DNA of 64,000 bases from Candidula unifasciata (taxonomy: Eukaryota; Mollusca; Gastropoda; Stylommatophora; Geomitridae), in the NCBI GenBank assembly GCA_905116865.2, contig CAJHNH020008439.1, forward strand, positions 64,022-128,021, in the 5' to 3' direction. How positions within the stretch are numbered: position 1 is the stretch's first letter; every line of letters begins with the position of its first letter. Shown here piece after piece: positions 34,601-39,269 of this stretch. The position numbers and the translations under genes were made by a program. Under the pieces are notes generated by a model. That model saw nothing but the letters and a program-made list of their open reading frames with translations. It did no database searches and was not told where the DNA came from.

Positions 34601-36350
34601 TCTTCTTCTTTTTCACTGGTCAACCACGGAAATGAGATGTCTGAGAAGGGCTGTAGGAGTGACCATAAGAGATAAGATCAGGAATGAGAACATAAGAGAA
34701 CAAGTCGGCACAGAACCAATTCTGGATTACATACAAAGACAGCAAGTGAAATGGTTTGCCCACTTAGAGAGAATGCCTTGTGACACCATACCATACAAAG
34801 CATACATGGAAAGAGAAGAAGGACGTAGAGCACGGGGTAGACCAAGAACAAGATGGAAGGATAACATCAGAGAAACTCTACAACAGCACGATGTGCCTAT
34901 GGTCGAGGCGCCTATGGTCGAGGCAGCCAGAAGAGCCAGAAACAGAACCTTATATCTCCCTCGACACCCACAGCGGTAAAAGAGGAAGTGAAGAAGAAGA
35001 AGAAGAAGAAGAAAAGATGAATGGTCTTTGTAGCTTCTGATGGATGAACAACACAAAATACAAGATTTTTTAAGACAGTTGTGGCGGTACACCTGCCTAC
35101 TGGCCTGGTAGCCATAGGTTCAAATCGGTACAGTGATCACTTTCTAAAAATTGATTTGAGTCCTCAGGTCAACCAAGATTGAAAGTGAGTACCAGGAAAT
35201 TTTCTAGGGACATTTTCTTTTGATCTTTTTAGCATTCACCTGCTGTAAACTCCAGGGGAAAGTTCTTGTTGTTTCTGTACTCCTGAACTTTGGTTTTGAT
35301 CCACAACTTAACTTTTGCATGCACATTTGTTTTACAGATGTATCTTATTTGTATGCAGACTGTTGGTTCCTTGCCTCTTGGGCAGATGCTCTCTGACTTT
35401 GAAGAAAATACCCCTAATTAGTTGCCTCTCCTACGATGTGCTTATTGGGGTTGGGGGGTTCGCAGTGGGTCTATTCATTGTTCTCCAAAATGGGGTACTG
35501 GATCCCATATGTGGGATCTATGGACAAAAAAATAGCCAGCATATTTTCGGCCTCATCTACTGAGTGCGCGTGGATTTTTATCGTAGTATGGGGCGTCGCA
35601 GGCCGACCCAGCCTAAAATGGGTACCAGGATGGCTGTCCTGGGGAAGTAAAGACAGCTGGCGTAATGCTGACCACATTACCCATCCAGTGCCGAGGTCTG
35701 TAAAAATATGGGACATTCTGCCCATATACCCGATGCGCCGTAGGCGTAATAAGGGATCTTTACTTTACTTTTTATCTACTGAGTGCTGTCTGGTCTCTCA
35801 ACAACAAAAAAAAAAAAAATAGGCTGGCAACATGTACCCAATATGCTTCAGAGTGAGGTAGGTAGCCATGACATCACACAAGCGATAAACACCCGGTAAC
35901 ACAAAGTGCCACCACCTAGATGAGGATCCCCCATGGAGAGGTCCCAGAAACCCTGACCAGTTGTTGGGCCATATTTTAGACCTGGCTAAATTTAGGGCCC
36001 CGGCAAAAACCAGGGTGGGGCTTTAATTAACGATAAATTGCATCCTACAAAGGGATGACTAGAATTATAACATCAGTGTGAGGAAATAGGTTGTCTACTT
36101 CAGAAAGTTACTGTGACAGAAGATGTAACTAATTTACAATATTAACACATCTCATGAACATAAGAATTTAAATCTGCAACAAAATCAACAAAGTATACCA
36201 GCAAAATGAAATTTGCAATCCACATATTAATGCCTACCTGTCCCCAACCACAGCAATACTGGAGTTATTTGAAACAGCATCTTCCTCAATGATACCTCCA
36301 CCATCTAAATCTTTTCCATCTATCTGAATTGTCACCCCTGGCTTTTCCAT
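10496..36350 (-). CDS. LIMS1: PINCH / LIMS LIM-only adaptor protein (complete, 12 coding exons)
   Basis: PINCH binds integrin-linked kinase through LIM1 and, with parvin, couples integrins to actin at adhesions. Coding exons, 5' to 3': 36238-36350, 32485-32595, 30885-30930, 27506-27572, 26269-26389, 24817-24888, 22662-22739, 18626-18776, 17636-17728, 15423-15471, 13688-13763, 10496-10622. Together they give 1104 nt (367 residues plus stop) with matching phases and GT-AG ends at every junction. Zinc ligands are complete in five LIM domains: LIM1 48-100, LIM2 109-159, LIM3 173-222, LIM4 231-281, LIM5 290-341, followed by a basic tail ('[19 protein letters not shown]') like the vertebrate C-terminus. 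The ATG at 36350 has an in-frame TAG 39 nt upstream if the leader is contiguous. Vertebrate PINCH1 is about 325 residues; the excess is an N-terminal extension of about 40 residues, low-complexity and acidic. Met41 could be an alternative start. Confidence 0.97.
10623..11034. other. Intron sequence without recognised feature
   Basis: This is the 5' part (on the plus strand) of the last PINCH intron. It contains a G-rich run near 10675-10700 and a T run near 10945. Nothing else is recognisable. Confidence 0.5.
11035..11100 (-). repeat. SINE family D fragment, reversed
   Basis: The reverse complement contains 'caaaatatttcaggatcctg' and 'cactgtgcttcttcag', matching part of the copy at 16285-16635. 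Confidence 0.6.
11148..11780. mobile_element. Foldback/MITE-like element, 633 bp, about 60-bp terminal inverted repeats
   Basis: The left end GGCTATCCTC at 11148 and right end GAGGATAGCC finishing at 11780 open imperfect inverted repeats that include 'ATTATGGCGGCCAAAAAA' on both arms. Flanks GGCTACTC (11140-11147) and AGCTACTC (11781-11788) form a 7-of-8 target duplication, as in hAT-type insertions. A second inverted repeat lies inside (about 11299-11483, 'accgccaag' / 'cttggcggt' and 'gggactcccgagc' / 'ctcgcgagtccc'). The interior is CpG-rich. No transposase frame is seen. Confidence 0.8.
11936..12250. repeat. Minisatellite, 38-bp GT-rich unit, about 8 copies
   Basis: Units contain 'gtgtgtgagggtgcacacat' and 'gtgtgggtgggtgtat'; some units are a few bases short. 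The minus-strand Thr-His-Pro-rich frames reading through are artefacts of the repeat. Confidence 0.95.
12300..12990. other. Intron sequence, no gene recognised
   Basis: T runs lie near 12310-12360. A minus-strand frame at 12513-12755 has no domain that I recognise and overlaps no PINCH splice signal. Confidence 0.5.
13000..13275 (+). mobile_element. SINE family B copy
   Basis: A tRNA-like head ('ggcaagtctgactcataatt', B-box-like 'gatcgaaaccc') is followed by the shared core 'gacccagcctgaaatgggta', 'gtaatgctgaccacattacc' and an end 'gggatctttacctttactt'. Confidence 0.85.
13385..13672 (+). repeat. Dispersed repeat family E copy
   Basis: It contains 'agacccactgcctcaccaac', 'agtgcatctgcttgagagga', 'caggttctggaacaagacca' and ends 'gcgaagaagaag'. 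It lies just downstream (minus strand) of PINCH exon 11. Confidence 0.85.
13688..13763 (-). CDS. LIMS1: PINCH coding exon 11 (LIM5 centre)
   Basis: It encodes residues 302-325, '[18 protein letters not shown]', with ligands C310, H313, C316 and C319. The acceptor ATATTATAG/TT is needed: the nearer CAG seven bases inside would break the frame. The donor is GTAAGTT. Confidence 0.95.
13877..14137 (+). mobile_element. SINE family A copy
   Basis: It contains head 'gggagtcgccgtggcgagat', 'cgctccctggcagagccaga', core 'gtgatgctgaccacatcacc' and tail 'gggtcctttact'. A TATAGAACA pair on both sides (about 13868 and 14135) may be the target duplication, with some extra bases at the left. A second, shorter piece of the same family is at about 14170-14235. 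Confidence 0.85.
14250..15420. other. Intron sequence without recognised repeat or gene
   Basis: Apart from a short C run near 14285 and partial family E-like words near 14635 ('agacccactgcttcttagca'), I see nothing to annotate. Confidence 0.5.
15423..15471 (-). CDS. LIMS1: PINCH coding exon 10 (start of LIM5)
   Basis: It encodes residues 285-300, '[16 protein letters not shown]', with LIM5 ligands C290 and C293, and gives the first base of Val301. It is flanked by CTCCAG and GTAAGAT. Confidence 0.95.
15845..16135 (+). mobile_element. Decayed LINE reverse transcriptase C-terminus
   Basis: Frames include '[20 protein letters not shown]' and '[17 protein letters not shown]', typical of RTE-like polymerase C-termini, ending in 'cacttgatgacgat'. 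Related copies are at 62440-62695 and 49255-49562. Confidence 0.75.
16285..16635 (+). mobile_element. SINE family D copy
   Basis: A B-box-like 'ggggttcaatcccc' is followed by 'acttggacttctagtaagtc', 'gtgagataggacgcc', 'cctgtgcactgtgctgagct', 'gacttgagttagaagaagac' and 'catgatgttgatccgttgtt'. Compared with the copy at 22810-23165, it has about 60 extra bases around 16465-16520. Confidence 0.8.
17050..17290 (+). repeat. SINE family C 3' fragment and a short dispersed motif
   Basis: At 17080-17160, 'aaaaaccacaacagccaaca' and 'gctgtggttggttctgcaac' match family C. At about 17210-17280, 'tcgacatcacagaactcggg' recurs near 26780 and 54425, which indicates another dispersed family. Confidence 0.6.
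17636..17728 (-). CDS. LIMS1: PINCH coding exon 9 (LIM4 second half)
   Basis: It encodes residues 254-284 in phase 0, including '[20 protein letters not shown]', with ligands H254, C257, C260, C278 and H281. It lies between CGCCAG and GTGAGTA. Confidence 0.96.
17816..18555. repeat. Minisatellite, 25-bp unit, about 29 copies
   Basis: Early units read 'catcaaactgtccaaacatc' plus 'aatat'; later units read 'ggtcagcaaactgtccaaac' plus 'aacaa', so the array has two sequence halves. It is head to tail without spacers and lies in the PINCH intron between exons 9 and 8. Confidence 0.95.
18626..18776 (-). CDS. LIMS1: PINCH coding exon 8 (end of LIM3, start of LIM4)
   Basis: It encodes residues 204-253, including '[20 protein letters not shown]', with C219, C222, C231, C234 and H251. 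The acceptor is GCCTACAG/G and the donor GTTTGTGG. This is the longest LIM exon and closely resembles vertebrate PINCH. Confidence 0.97.
18853..18876. repeat. (TC)n microsatellite
   Basis: A dozen TC dinucleotides stand in a row. Confidence 0.9.
19085..19267. mobile_element. hAT-like MITE, 183 bp
   Basis: The left end CAGCGATTCCCAAACTG and the reverse complement of the right end CAGTGTTTCCCAAATAC match closely, and 'CAGNGNTTCCCAAA' is a common hAT terminus. The 8-bp flanks TTTTAAGG and GCCTAAGG share five positions, consistent with an old 8-bp duplication. A GC-rich 'gtgccgcgccgccccgg' follows the left end. Confidence 0.8.
19270..19700 (+). repeat. Dispersed repeat family E copy, interrupted
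   Basis: The 5' part ends 'actcaggttctggaaca' at 19384 and the 3' part resumes 'gttctggaacaggactaaag' at 19621, running to a 'gaaaaagaagaagaag' tail. The break is filled by a family G element. Confidence 0.85.
19385..19620 (-). mobile_element. Short retroposon family G inserted in family E
   Basis: The 236-bp insert is flanked by perfect 11-bp duplications GTTCTGGAACA (19374-19384 and 19621-19631). Its left end is a (GTA)n run, which would be a (TAC)n tail in minus orientation. The body includes 'ggacatcacacaagcaataa' and 'ggatgaggatcacccaggga'. Other copies are at 35855-36065 and 59915-60100. Confidence 0.85.
19730..20404. other. Intron sequence with a SINE core fragment
   Basis: A partial SINE core ('gattgacccagcttgaacat', 'gggaagtaaaggcaggtgtg') lies at about 19715-19800. 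The remainder to 20404 shows no gene or clear repeat. Confidence 0.5.
20405..20455. repeat. Orphan 47-bp repeat unit left of the LINE fragment
   Basis: 'acacagatttgttaaaagct' plus 'agctgaagtatagtataggtactgag' style sequence is one unit of the array at 21291-22605, separated from it by the LINE fragment. Confidence 0.9.
20456..21290 (-). mobile_element. Decayed RTE-like LINE 3' part, (TGAT)n tail
   Basis: Minus-strand frames at 21228-21025 ('[17 protein letters not shown]', '[14 protein letters not shown]') and 21018-20659 ('[18 protein letters not shown]', '[18 protein letters not shown]') are the RT palm/thumb and the ETWT region of RTE-like polymerases. The left edge is (ATCA)n, that is, a (TGAT)n tail. 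It splits the 47-bp repeat: one orphan unit lies left of it and the array right of it. Confidence 0.88.
21291..22605. repeat. Minisatellite, 47-bp unit, about 28 copies
   Basis: Units contain 'gagtacacagatttgttaaa' followed by 'agctagatgaagtatagtat' and 'ggatact'. Variants (ctagct/ctagat/ctggct; atact/atagt) occur in mixed order, suggesting repeated unequal exchange. One truncated unit is near 22545. It ends about 60 bp before PINCH exon 7. Confidence 0.97.
22662..22739 (-). CDS. LIMS1: PINCH coding exon 7 (LIM3 first half)
   Basis: It encodes residues 178-202, '[20 protein letters not shown]' and on to 'NCHSC', with H193, H196, C199 and C202. The acceptor is CTTCACAG/T and the donor GTAAGTAG. 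Confidence 0.96.
22810..23165 (+). mobile_element. SINE family D copy
   Basis: The tRNA-like head 'caaggcatggtgtccacctt' with B box 'ggttcaatccc' is followed by 'cacttggacttggacatcta', 'gtgcattgttgtgcacattt', 'cctgtgcactgtgctgagct' and 'catgatgttgatccgttgtt'. Confidence 0.85.
23360..23830 (-). mobile_element. Decayed LINE C-terminus with CCHC-like zinc motif
   Basis: Frames shift between pieces. They read '[16 protein letters not shown]' and 'MGRRCRGRP', then 'KDVCKRNM', then '[13 protein letters not shown]' followed in another frame by 'RAGLASHTC', the usual C-terminal Cys/His motif of L2/RTE-like proteins. Confidence 0.8.
24115..24290 (-). repeat. Dispersed repeat family F copy
   Basis: 'gtgttgtggtttacagcaag', 'cacgtctgatttaagaaaat' and 'ccctaattagtggcttctca' recur at 29150-29280, 32640-32840, 38590-38717 and 55790-55870. 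Orientation is uncertain. Confidence 0.6.
24291..24570 (+). repeat. Dispersed repeat family E copy
   Basis: After a G run come 'agacccactgcttccctaac', 'agagtgcatctgcttgagag' and a 'gcgaagaaaaagaag' end. Confidence 0.85.
24817..24888 (-). CDS. LIMS1: PINCH coding exon 6 (end of LIM2, start of LIM3)
   Basis: It encodes residues 154-176, '[20 protein letters not shown]' and 'FKC', with C156, C159, C173 and C176. The acceptor is ATCACAG/G and the donor GTAAGTAA. Confidence 0.96.
24990..25325 (+). mobile_element. SINE family B copy with an internal family E-like insertion
   Basis: The head 'catccgtggctgaggcgttg' with box 'gatcgaaaccc' and the core 'gtaatgctgaacacattacc' match family B. At about 25110-25170, 'catgtcgtaagagtcgaccc' and 'tgcatctgccggagacaagg' resemble family E, so the copy looks recombinant. 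Confidence 0.75.
25655..25935 (+). mobile_element. SINE family A copy, full length
   Basis: Head, core ('gacccagccttgagtgggta', 'gtgatgctgaccacatcacc') and tail 'gggtcctttactttacttta' are all present. Flanks TACACGTGCTAGG (left) and TACACTTGCTAGG (right) are a 12-of-13 target duplication. Confidence 0.9.
26269..26389 (-). CDS. LIMS1: PINCH coding exon 5 (LIM2)
   Basis: It encodes residues 114-152, including '[20 protein letters not shown]', with H129, C132, C135 and C138. The acceptor is CTACTAG/G and the donor GTGTGTAT. Confidence 0.97.
26528..26650 (+). mobile_element. Possible pogo/mariner-like element end
   Basis: 'tacagtggtatctcggtata' followed by 'cattcgctttggtatac' resembles the CAGTGGTACCTCG-type terminus of Tc1/mariner-superfamily elements after a TA. 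I found no matching right terminus, so it would be truncated. Confidence 0.45.
26870..27200 (-). repeat. Dispersed repeat family E copy, reversed
   Basis: Read on the plus strand: 'cttcacgttcaccaattgta', 'ggtcttgttccagaacttga', 'aggcagatgcattctgactt', then G runs at 27103-27160 (the reversed E head) and 'gttctcctaaaaaggagccc'. Confidence 0.8.
27506..27572 (-). CDS. LIMS1: PINCH coding exon 4 (end of LIM1, start of LIM2)
   Basis: It encodes residues 91-112, '[19 protein letters not shown]' and on to 'GKC', with C97, D100, C109 and C112. The acceptor is ATTCCCCAG/T and the donor GTAAGTTT. Confidence 0.96.
27850..28803. repeat. Minisatellite, 32-bp unit, about 28 copies, irregular at its left end
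   Basis: The unit is 'gatcttaagaagctgaactc' plus 'agtcactacttt'. Units at 27957-28140 carry short insertions, including a 17-base block at 28093-28109 identical to 27717-27733 just outside the array. The right end is closed by a hAT-like MITE. Confidence 0.96.
28804..28958. mobile_element. hAT-like MITE, 155 bp, with 8-bp target duplication
   Basis: Perfect TCACTATA lies at 28796-28803 and 28959-28966. Ends ACAGGGCTATTCAAGC and the reverse complement AGGGCGGCTATTCAGC are near-matching inverted repeats. The left duplication is part of the last 32-bp unit, so the MITE inserted into the array edge. The interior has 'ggctggtgggccac', a common hAT MITE motif. Confidence 0.85.
28967..30064. other. 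Intron sequence with little annotation
   Basis: A family F piece lies at about 29150-29280 and a reversed SINE core scrap at about 29995-30030 ('acccatttcagattgggtca'). I recognise nothing else. Confidence 0.5.
30065..30300 (-). repeat. Dispersed repeat family E copy, reversed
   Basis: Plus-strand reading: 'cattcaccagctgtaaactc', 'gcttgttccagaacttgagt', 'catgcttgttcaagggg'. Confidence 0.8.
30885..30930 (-). CDS. LIMS1: PINCH coding exon 3 (LIM1 centre, 46 nt)
   Basis: It encodes residues 76-90, '[15 protein letters not shown]', with C76 and C79, and completes Val75. The acceptor is TTTTCAG/G and the donor GTATGTAA. Phase fits both neighbours. Confidence 0.96.
31340..31392 (+). repeat. About 50-nt almost pure G tract
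   Basis: G runs are broken only by single T or A bases. It is a clear potential G-quadruplex, on the strand opposite to PINCH transcription. Confidence 0.85.
31865..32100 (+). repeat. tRNA-like SINE head or pseudo-tRNA with unique body
   Basis: 'gtggatgaccaagcggtaaa' contains an A-box-like sequence and 'aagggttcaaatccttgg' a B-box, about 45 nt apart, like a tRNA-Leu/Ser descendant. I could not fold an intact tRNA, so a SINE is more likely. Only one copy is seen in the window. Confidence 0.5.
32218..32330. repeat. Short minisatellite, 24-bp unit, about 4 copies
   Basis: 'gtcgtgggacctaggctgca' with 'taca' repeats head to tail with decay at the edges. Confidence 0.8.
32485..32595 (-). CDS. LIMS1: PINCH coding exon 2 (LIM1 first half)
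   Basis: It encodes residues 39-74, '[20 protein letters not shown]' and on, with LIM1 ligands C48, C51, H70 and C73. Met41 aligns with the start region of the short vertebrate isoform. The acceptor is TTTTTACAG/C; the donor is GTAAGTAA. Confidence 0.96.
32640..32840 (-). repeat. Dispersed repeat family F copy
   Basis: 'gctgtgttgtggtttacagc', 'tacatctgatttcagcaaac' and 'atgacatgcttgttggctgc' match the family; it begins with 'cttcttcttc', consistent with a reversed GAA tail. Confidence 0.65.
33298..33492 (-). mobile_element. TAA-tailed retroposed fragment, 195 bp, with 12-bp target duplication
   Basis: Perfect AGCTGCCCGTGT flanks the block at 33286-33297 and 33493-33504. On the minus strand it ends in an A/T-rich tail of TAA repeats, as expected for a target-primed LINE 3' end. 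The body ('gggtgacgaactccttctgg', 'accgaagggttgcgatatcc') is not found elsewhere in the window. A 5'-truncated I-group LINE is the likely source; family unidentified. Confidence 0.75.
33505..33785 (+). repeat. Dispersed repeat family E copy
   Basis: 'agacccactgttcttgtaat', 'acatctgcttgagagacaag', 'ccagaagtggatgaacaacc' and a GAAGAAG tail. The 33298 insert lies close to its 5' edge. Confidence 0.85.
34240..34570 (-). mobile_element. Decayed LINE RT C-terminus
   Basis: Minus-strand frames read '[20 protein letters not shown]' and '[14 protein letters not shown]' followed by relic sequence to about 34240. Confidence 0.75.
34605..35010 (+). mobile_element. LINE RT C-terminus with GAA tail
   Basis: An open frame from about 34569 to 34979 reads '[20 protein letters not shown]', '[18 protein letters not shown]' and '[20 protein letters not shown]', the standard C-terminus of RTE-like polymerases, then (GAA)n. 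It has no internal stop over about 120 codons, so it is relatively young. It stands back to back with the relic at 34240-34570. A 12-base segment is duplicated ('gcctatggtcgag' twice). Confidence 0.85.
35100..35215 (+). repeat. SINE 5' fragment
   Basis: A B-box-like 'ggttcaaatcggtac' is followed by 'cctcaggtcaaccaagattg' and 'gagtaccagg', a divergent family A-like head and core start, cut by the next repeat. Confidence 0.6.
35218..35500 (-). repeat. Dispersed repeat family E copy, reversed
   Basis: Plus-strand reading: 'gcattcacctgctgtaaact', 'tatgcagactgttggttcct', 'gggcagatgctctctgactt', then the G-rich reversed head. Confidence 0.85.
35565..35775 (+). mobile_element. SINE family B copy, 5'-truncated
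   Basis: It starts at 'gcgtggatttttatcgtagt' and keeps core and tail ('gtaatgctgaccacattacc', 'gggatctttactttactttt'). Confidence 0.85.
35855..36065. repeat. Short retroposon family G copy
   Basis: 'gacatcacacaagcgataaa', 'caaagtgccaccacctagat', 'gaggatcccccatggagagg' and 'aaagggatgactagaatt' follow the order of the copy at 19385-19620. Confidence 0.8.
36238..36350 (-). CDS. LIMS1: PINCH coding exon 1 (start codon, N-terminal extension)
   Basis: It encodes residues 1-37, starting '[19 protein letters not shown]', with an acidic middle and a Ser/Asn run; it has no LIM ligand. The donor is AG/GTAGGC. The upstream in-frame TAG and exact phase fit to exon 2 support it. A weak acceptor (GGGGATAG) at about 36387 could join it to an upstream leader exon. 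Confidence 0.88.
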
Positions 36351-36859
36351 TTTTGTATTGAATTTTACAATTTTAAACAGAAAACTCTATCCCCAAGTTA
36401 CATTAAAAAAAACAGCAACACAAACTAAAACTGTCTCCAGCATGTAAATTATTAATTTAAATCTTATGTTTCTATAGCCACATCAAGAATATAGAAGTCA
36501 CTTGTTTCTGAAGTATGCTGCCTGAGACAGAATACAATCTCCCAGATGTGTGCAAGTGTGTAACCCTAACATAAATGCTATATTAGGCAAAACACTTAAG
36601 TGGTGATAATCTCTTTCCTTAAGTGGGTTCAAGTCAAGGAGACTACTGTAAAACAAATTTGTTAAAACTGGCACAGGCTCAGTAAATTCACCGTTTTTTG
36701 CCCCTGCAACAAAATGTTTACAGAACGAATCAATAAACCTTTTTTTTTTTTTTCAAATGGTTAAGAGTTGAGCACACAGGCCTGTCTTTCATTCTGCCCT
36801 TCCAAGCAAAATGAGATAGTGCTGGGCTAGAAAATTGTTAACAATTAAATGAAAAATAA

Positions 36860-37140
36860 TCTCATTGTGTAGGTTCTGGAGCCCCATTGTGGAAAAAGAA
36901 GAATAAACTCACTGCCCCAAAAAGCATGTCGGAGGAGTAGACTATCTGAGATATTCCTTCGAAGCCAGCGTGCATTTCTCCGAGGGGCCAGAAAAAAATC
37001 TACTGGGCATAAATAAGCTAACAACACGGATGTACACGCAAAACTCAGGTCCTGACACAAAGCTAAAGTCCAAATGTACGAATAACCAGAATTTTCTACT
37101 GGACTTACGACAGGTAAACAAAGAAAAAGCACTGCTTCAA
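36860..37140 (+). repeat. Dispersed repeat family E copy
   Basis: 'aggttctggagccccattgt', 'catgtcggaggagtagacta' and 'aactcaggtcctgacacaaa' show a more divergent copy without a clean tail. Confidence 0.75.
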
Positions 37141-37316
37141 CGATTAGTATACAGACTTGAAAAAAAAAATTACAAGTAGAAACATTTATTAACCCCTAAC
37201 AGGGTCACCAGTGTTGACTTTGCAGAAAGATATAGAAATATTTTAGTGAATACAAGGGTGAATAAGAAAAATCTGGGACTAGATAGGACTTAATCAACAG
37301 CTAACTCTCCCCAGCC

Positions 37317-37337
37317 CCCCCCCCCCCCCCCCCCCCA
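37317..37337 (+). repeat. Poly-C tract
   Basis: A run of about 20 C. Similar C runs occur near 2717, 38991, 47927, 49031, 49616 and 59285. Confidence 0.9.
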
Positions 37338-37579
37338 ATTACATTTCATGCCTACACAGCCGCAAAAAAAAAAATGGTAATGAGAGAAAGGTAAGTGGCA
37401 CGGGGACAAGAGCATTTATCACTGACAGTCATCACAACATCTGCACCCACTTACTTAAGTGTAAGTGACACTTAGATATTTCTACACCAAAGGTTCTTGT
37501 CATGGTGTCAACAGACCCACCATGGGATATGGAGTTAGTTTTGGGGGTCTATTTACTTAAACAGGTTTGAGAGGATTTG

Positions 37580-37760
37580 GTATTGATTTTTTTTTCTTTT
37601 CAAGTCCATGCACTGTGAGGTTTGTAATCATGTCTATTGACAACCTTCTGTCTCATGTACTTTTAATCAGTTCTGACAGATAATCTTCCATGATGTCAAA
37701 CTGTCCAGAATCTTATATTGTGGTCTTCCTCTGCTGCTTTTCTCCCTAAAGCATGACACA
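37580..37760 (-). mobile_element. Decayed LINE RT C-terminus fragment
   Basis: Minus-strand frames include 'KSSRGRPQYKILDSLTSW', a typical RGRP region. Confidence 0.6.
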
Positions 37761-38589
37761 GATTATTTATGTACAGTGATGTCTCTATACAAGTTCTTCA
37801 GTTTCCTCTGTTAGATCACATGTGGAGAATCTCTGCATGCAGTACAAACTTCACAGCACTAGTGAAGATCTTAGTGAGTGTGTGCTTGAATCACACATGC
37901 CTCACATTTTCATTTTGTGGGTGGCTTTATAATATTACAATTTACTGTGTCAGTGATCTATTCTACATGCTCTTCCTTTATTTCCAATGGCCGAAAGATT
38001 TTTAATGTGCAAAACAGTCTTCCGAGTGTGTTTTAAAAAAAAAACCGTTGTTATGTATGCTAGATGTGCAATTCACTACCCTAGAATCACGAGGGTCGAG
38101 GGAGTACCGCTTACTTTTCCAGTCCACAATGTAAATCAAACAAGGTCTGCATAAGTGATAGATGGACATATTAACTCCAAGTCACTCCACCTCTGTGGGC
38201 AGTAGAAGGTTTCTGAAGAAGCCATATCATTGGCCTCTGACATTTAGCACTTCCTTGATTAATCAGTGTGGATAATAGATCACAGTGGTCATTAGTAAAT
38301 ACAATTTTATCACAATTCAACATCTCCTCTCTCATACAACTTATTTTGACCTGTCATGTAGCTCCCATTGGAGCACAGGCTCTCAGTTACTTCATGCTAA
38401 ACTATAGCTGTTGTCATATCTTCTGCAGTTCCCTCATTGTCCTCCCCATATTATTCATCCATCATCTCTAATTTTCTACTTTGTGTGTTTTAGGTTTCTA
38501 TTTATTTTTCCACATGGGTTCAAACAAAAAGTCTTTCTAGTTACATCATCAGGTTTTCTTAATATGTGCTCCATCAAGTGCATTTTATT

Positions 38590-38717
38590 TCTCTCACTTC
38601 TTCTGCGTTTACCATCAGCAGGGTGACTGATACACTGTGTTTGGGTTCATAGCTACGCTGCAATATCTGCACTTTTTGACCCAACATATGCAATTTCAGT
38701 CGCCTTTTACGACCTGT
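38590..38717 (-). repeat. Dispersed repeat family F fragment
   Basis: 'cttcttctgcgtttaccatc' then 'gctacgctgcaatatctgca' and 'ctttttgacccaacatatgc' match the family. Confidence 0.6.
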
Positions 38718-38950
38718 CGGCATCTTTGACTTGGGCGTTGCGAATGAGCTTTGTAATGCCAGGGTGTCGGGTTTGATTCCAGCTGTGGGCCTTGTGCCTT
38801 GCGTTGGTTTTGACAGTGGTATCAAGAAGCCGACCGCCCAGAAAGCAATGGCAAACTACTGGACGTAAATTTTCCTTGAAAAACCACAACAGCCAAACAA
38901 ATGCTGGGGTTGGTTCTGCAATGTCCCCTAAAAAGATACACAACTAACAT
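38718..38950 (+). mobile_element. SINE family C copy
   Basis: The tRNA-like head 'ttgggcgttgcgaatgagct' with B-box-like 'gggtttgattccagctg' is followed by 'ttgcgttggttttgacagtg', 'agcaatggcaaactactgga' and 'gctggggttggttctgcaat'. Confidence 0.85.
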
Positions 38951-39269
38951 TTTTTATGACCTGCTTCTTAAGGATAGGTCTATTATTCCCCCCCCCCCCC
39001 CCCCCCCCCACCCCCAATAAGGCATTGGAACTTACAAGGGGACCTCACCTCTTGATTTTCTGGAATCTGTTTAGTTTTCCCCCTAAGTTCTACATCAGTG
39101 ATTGATCCATACCATTTTAGTCATTTTACTGTAGGATTTGTCTCAAGAAATCCTTCTGATATTGTGTGCACAGCTTTTTGGCTGTAGTTGGTCAGAATGT
39201 GGGGTGCAGAGACTTCAATCATCATGCAGAGAAAGAGTATTTAGGTTCCTCAATATATTGTGTGTATTA

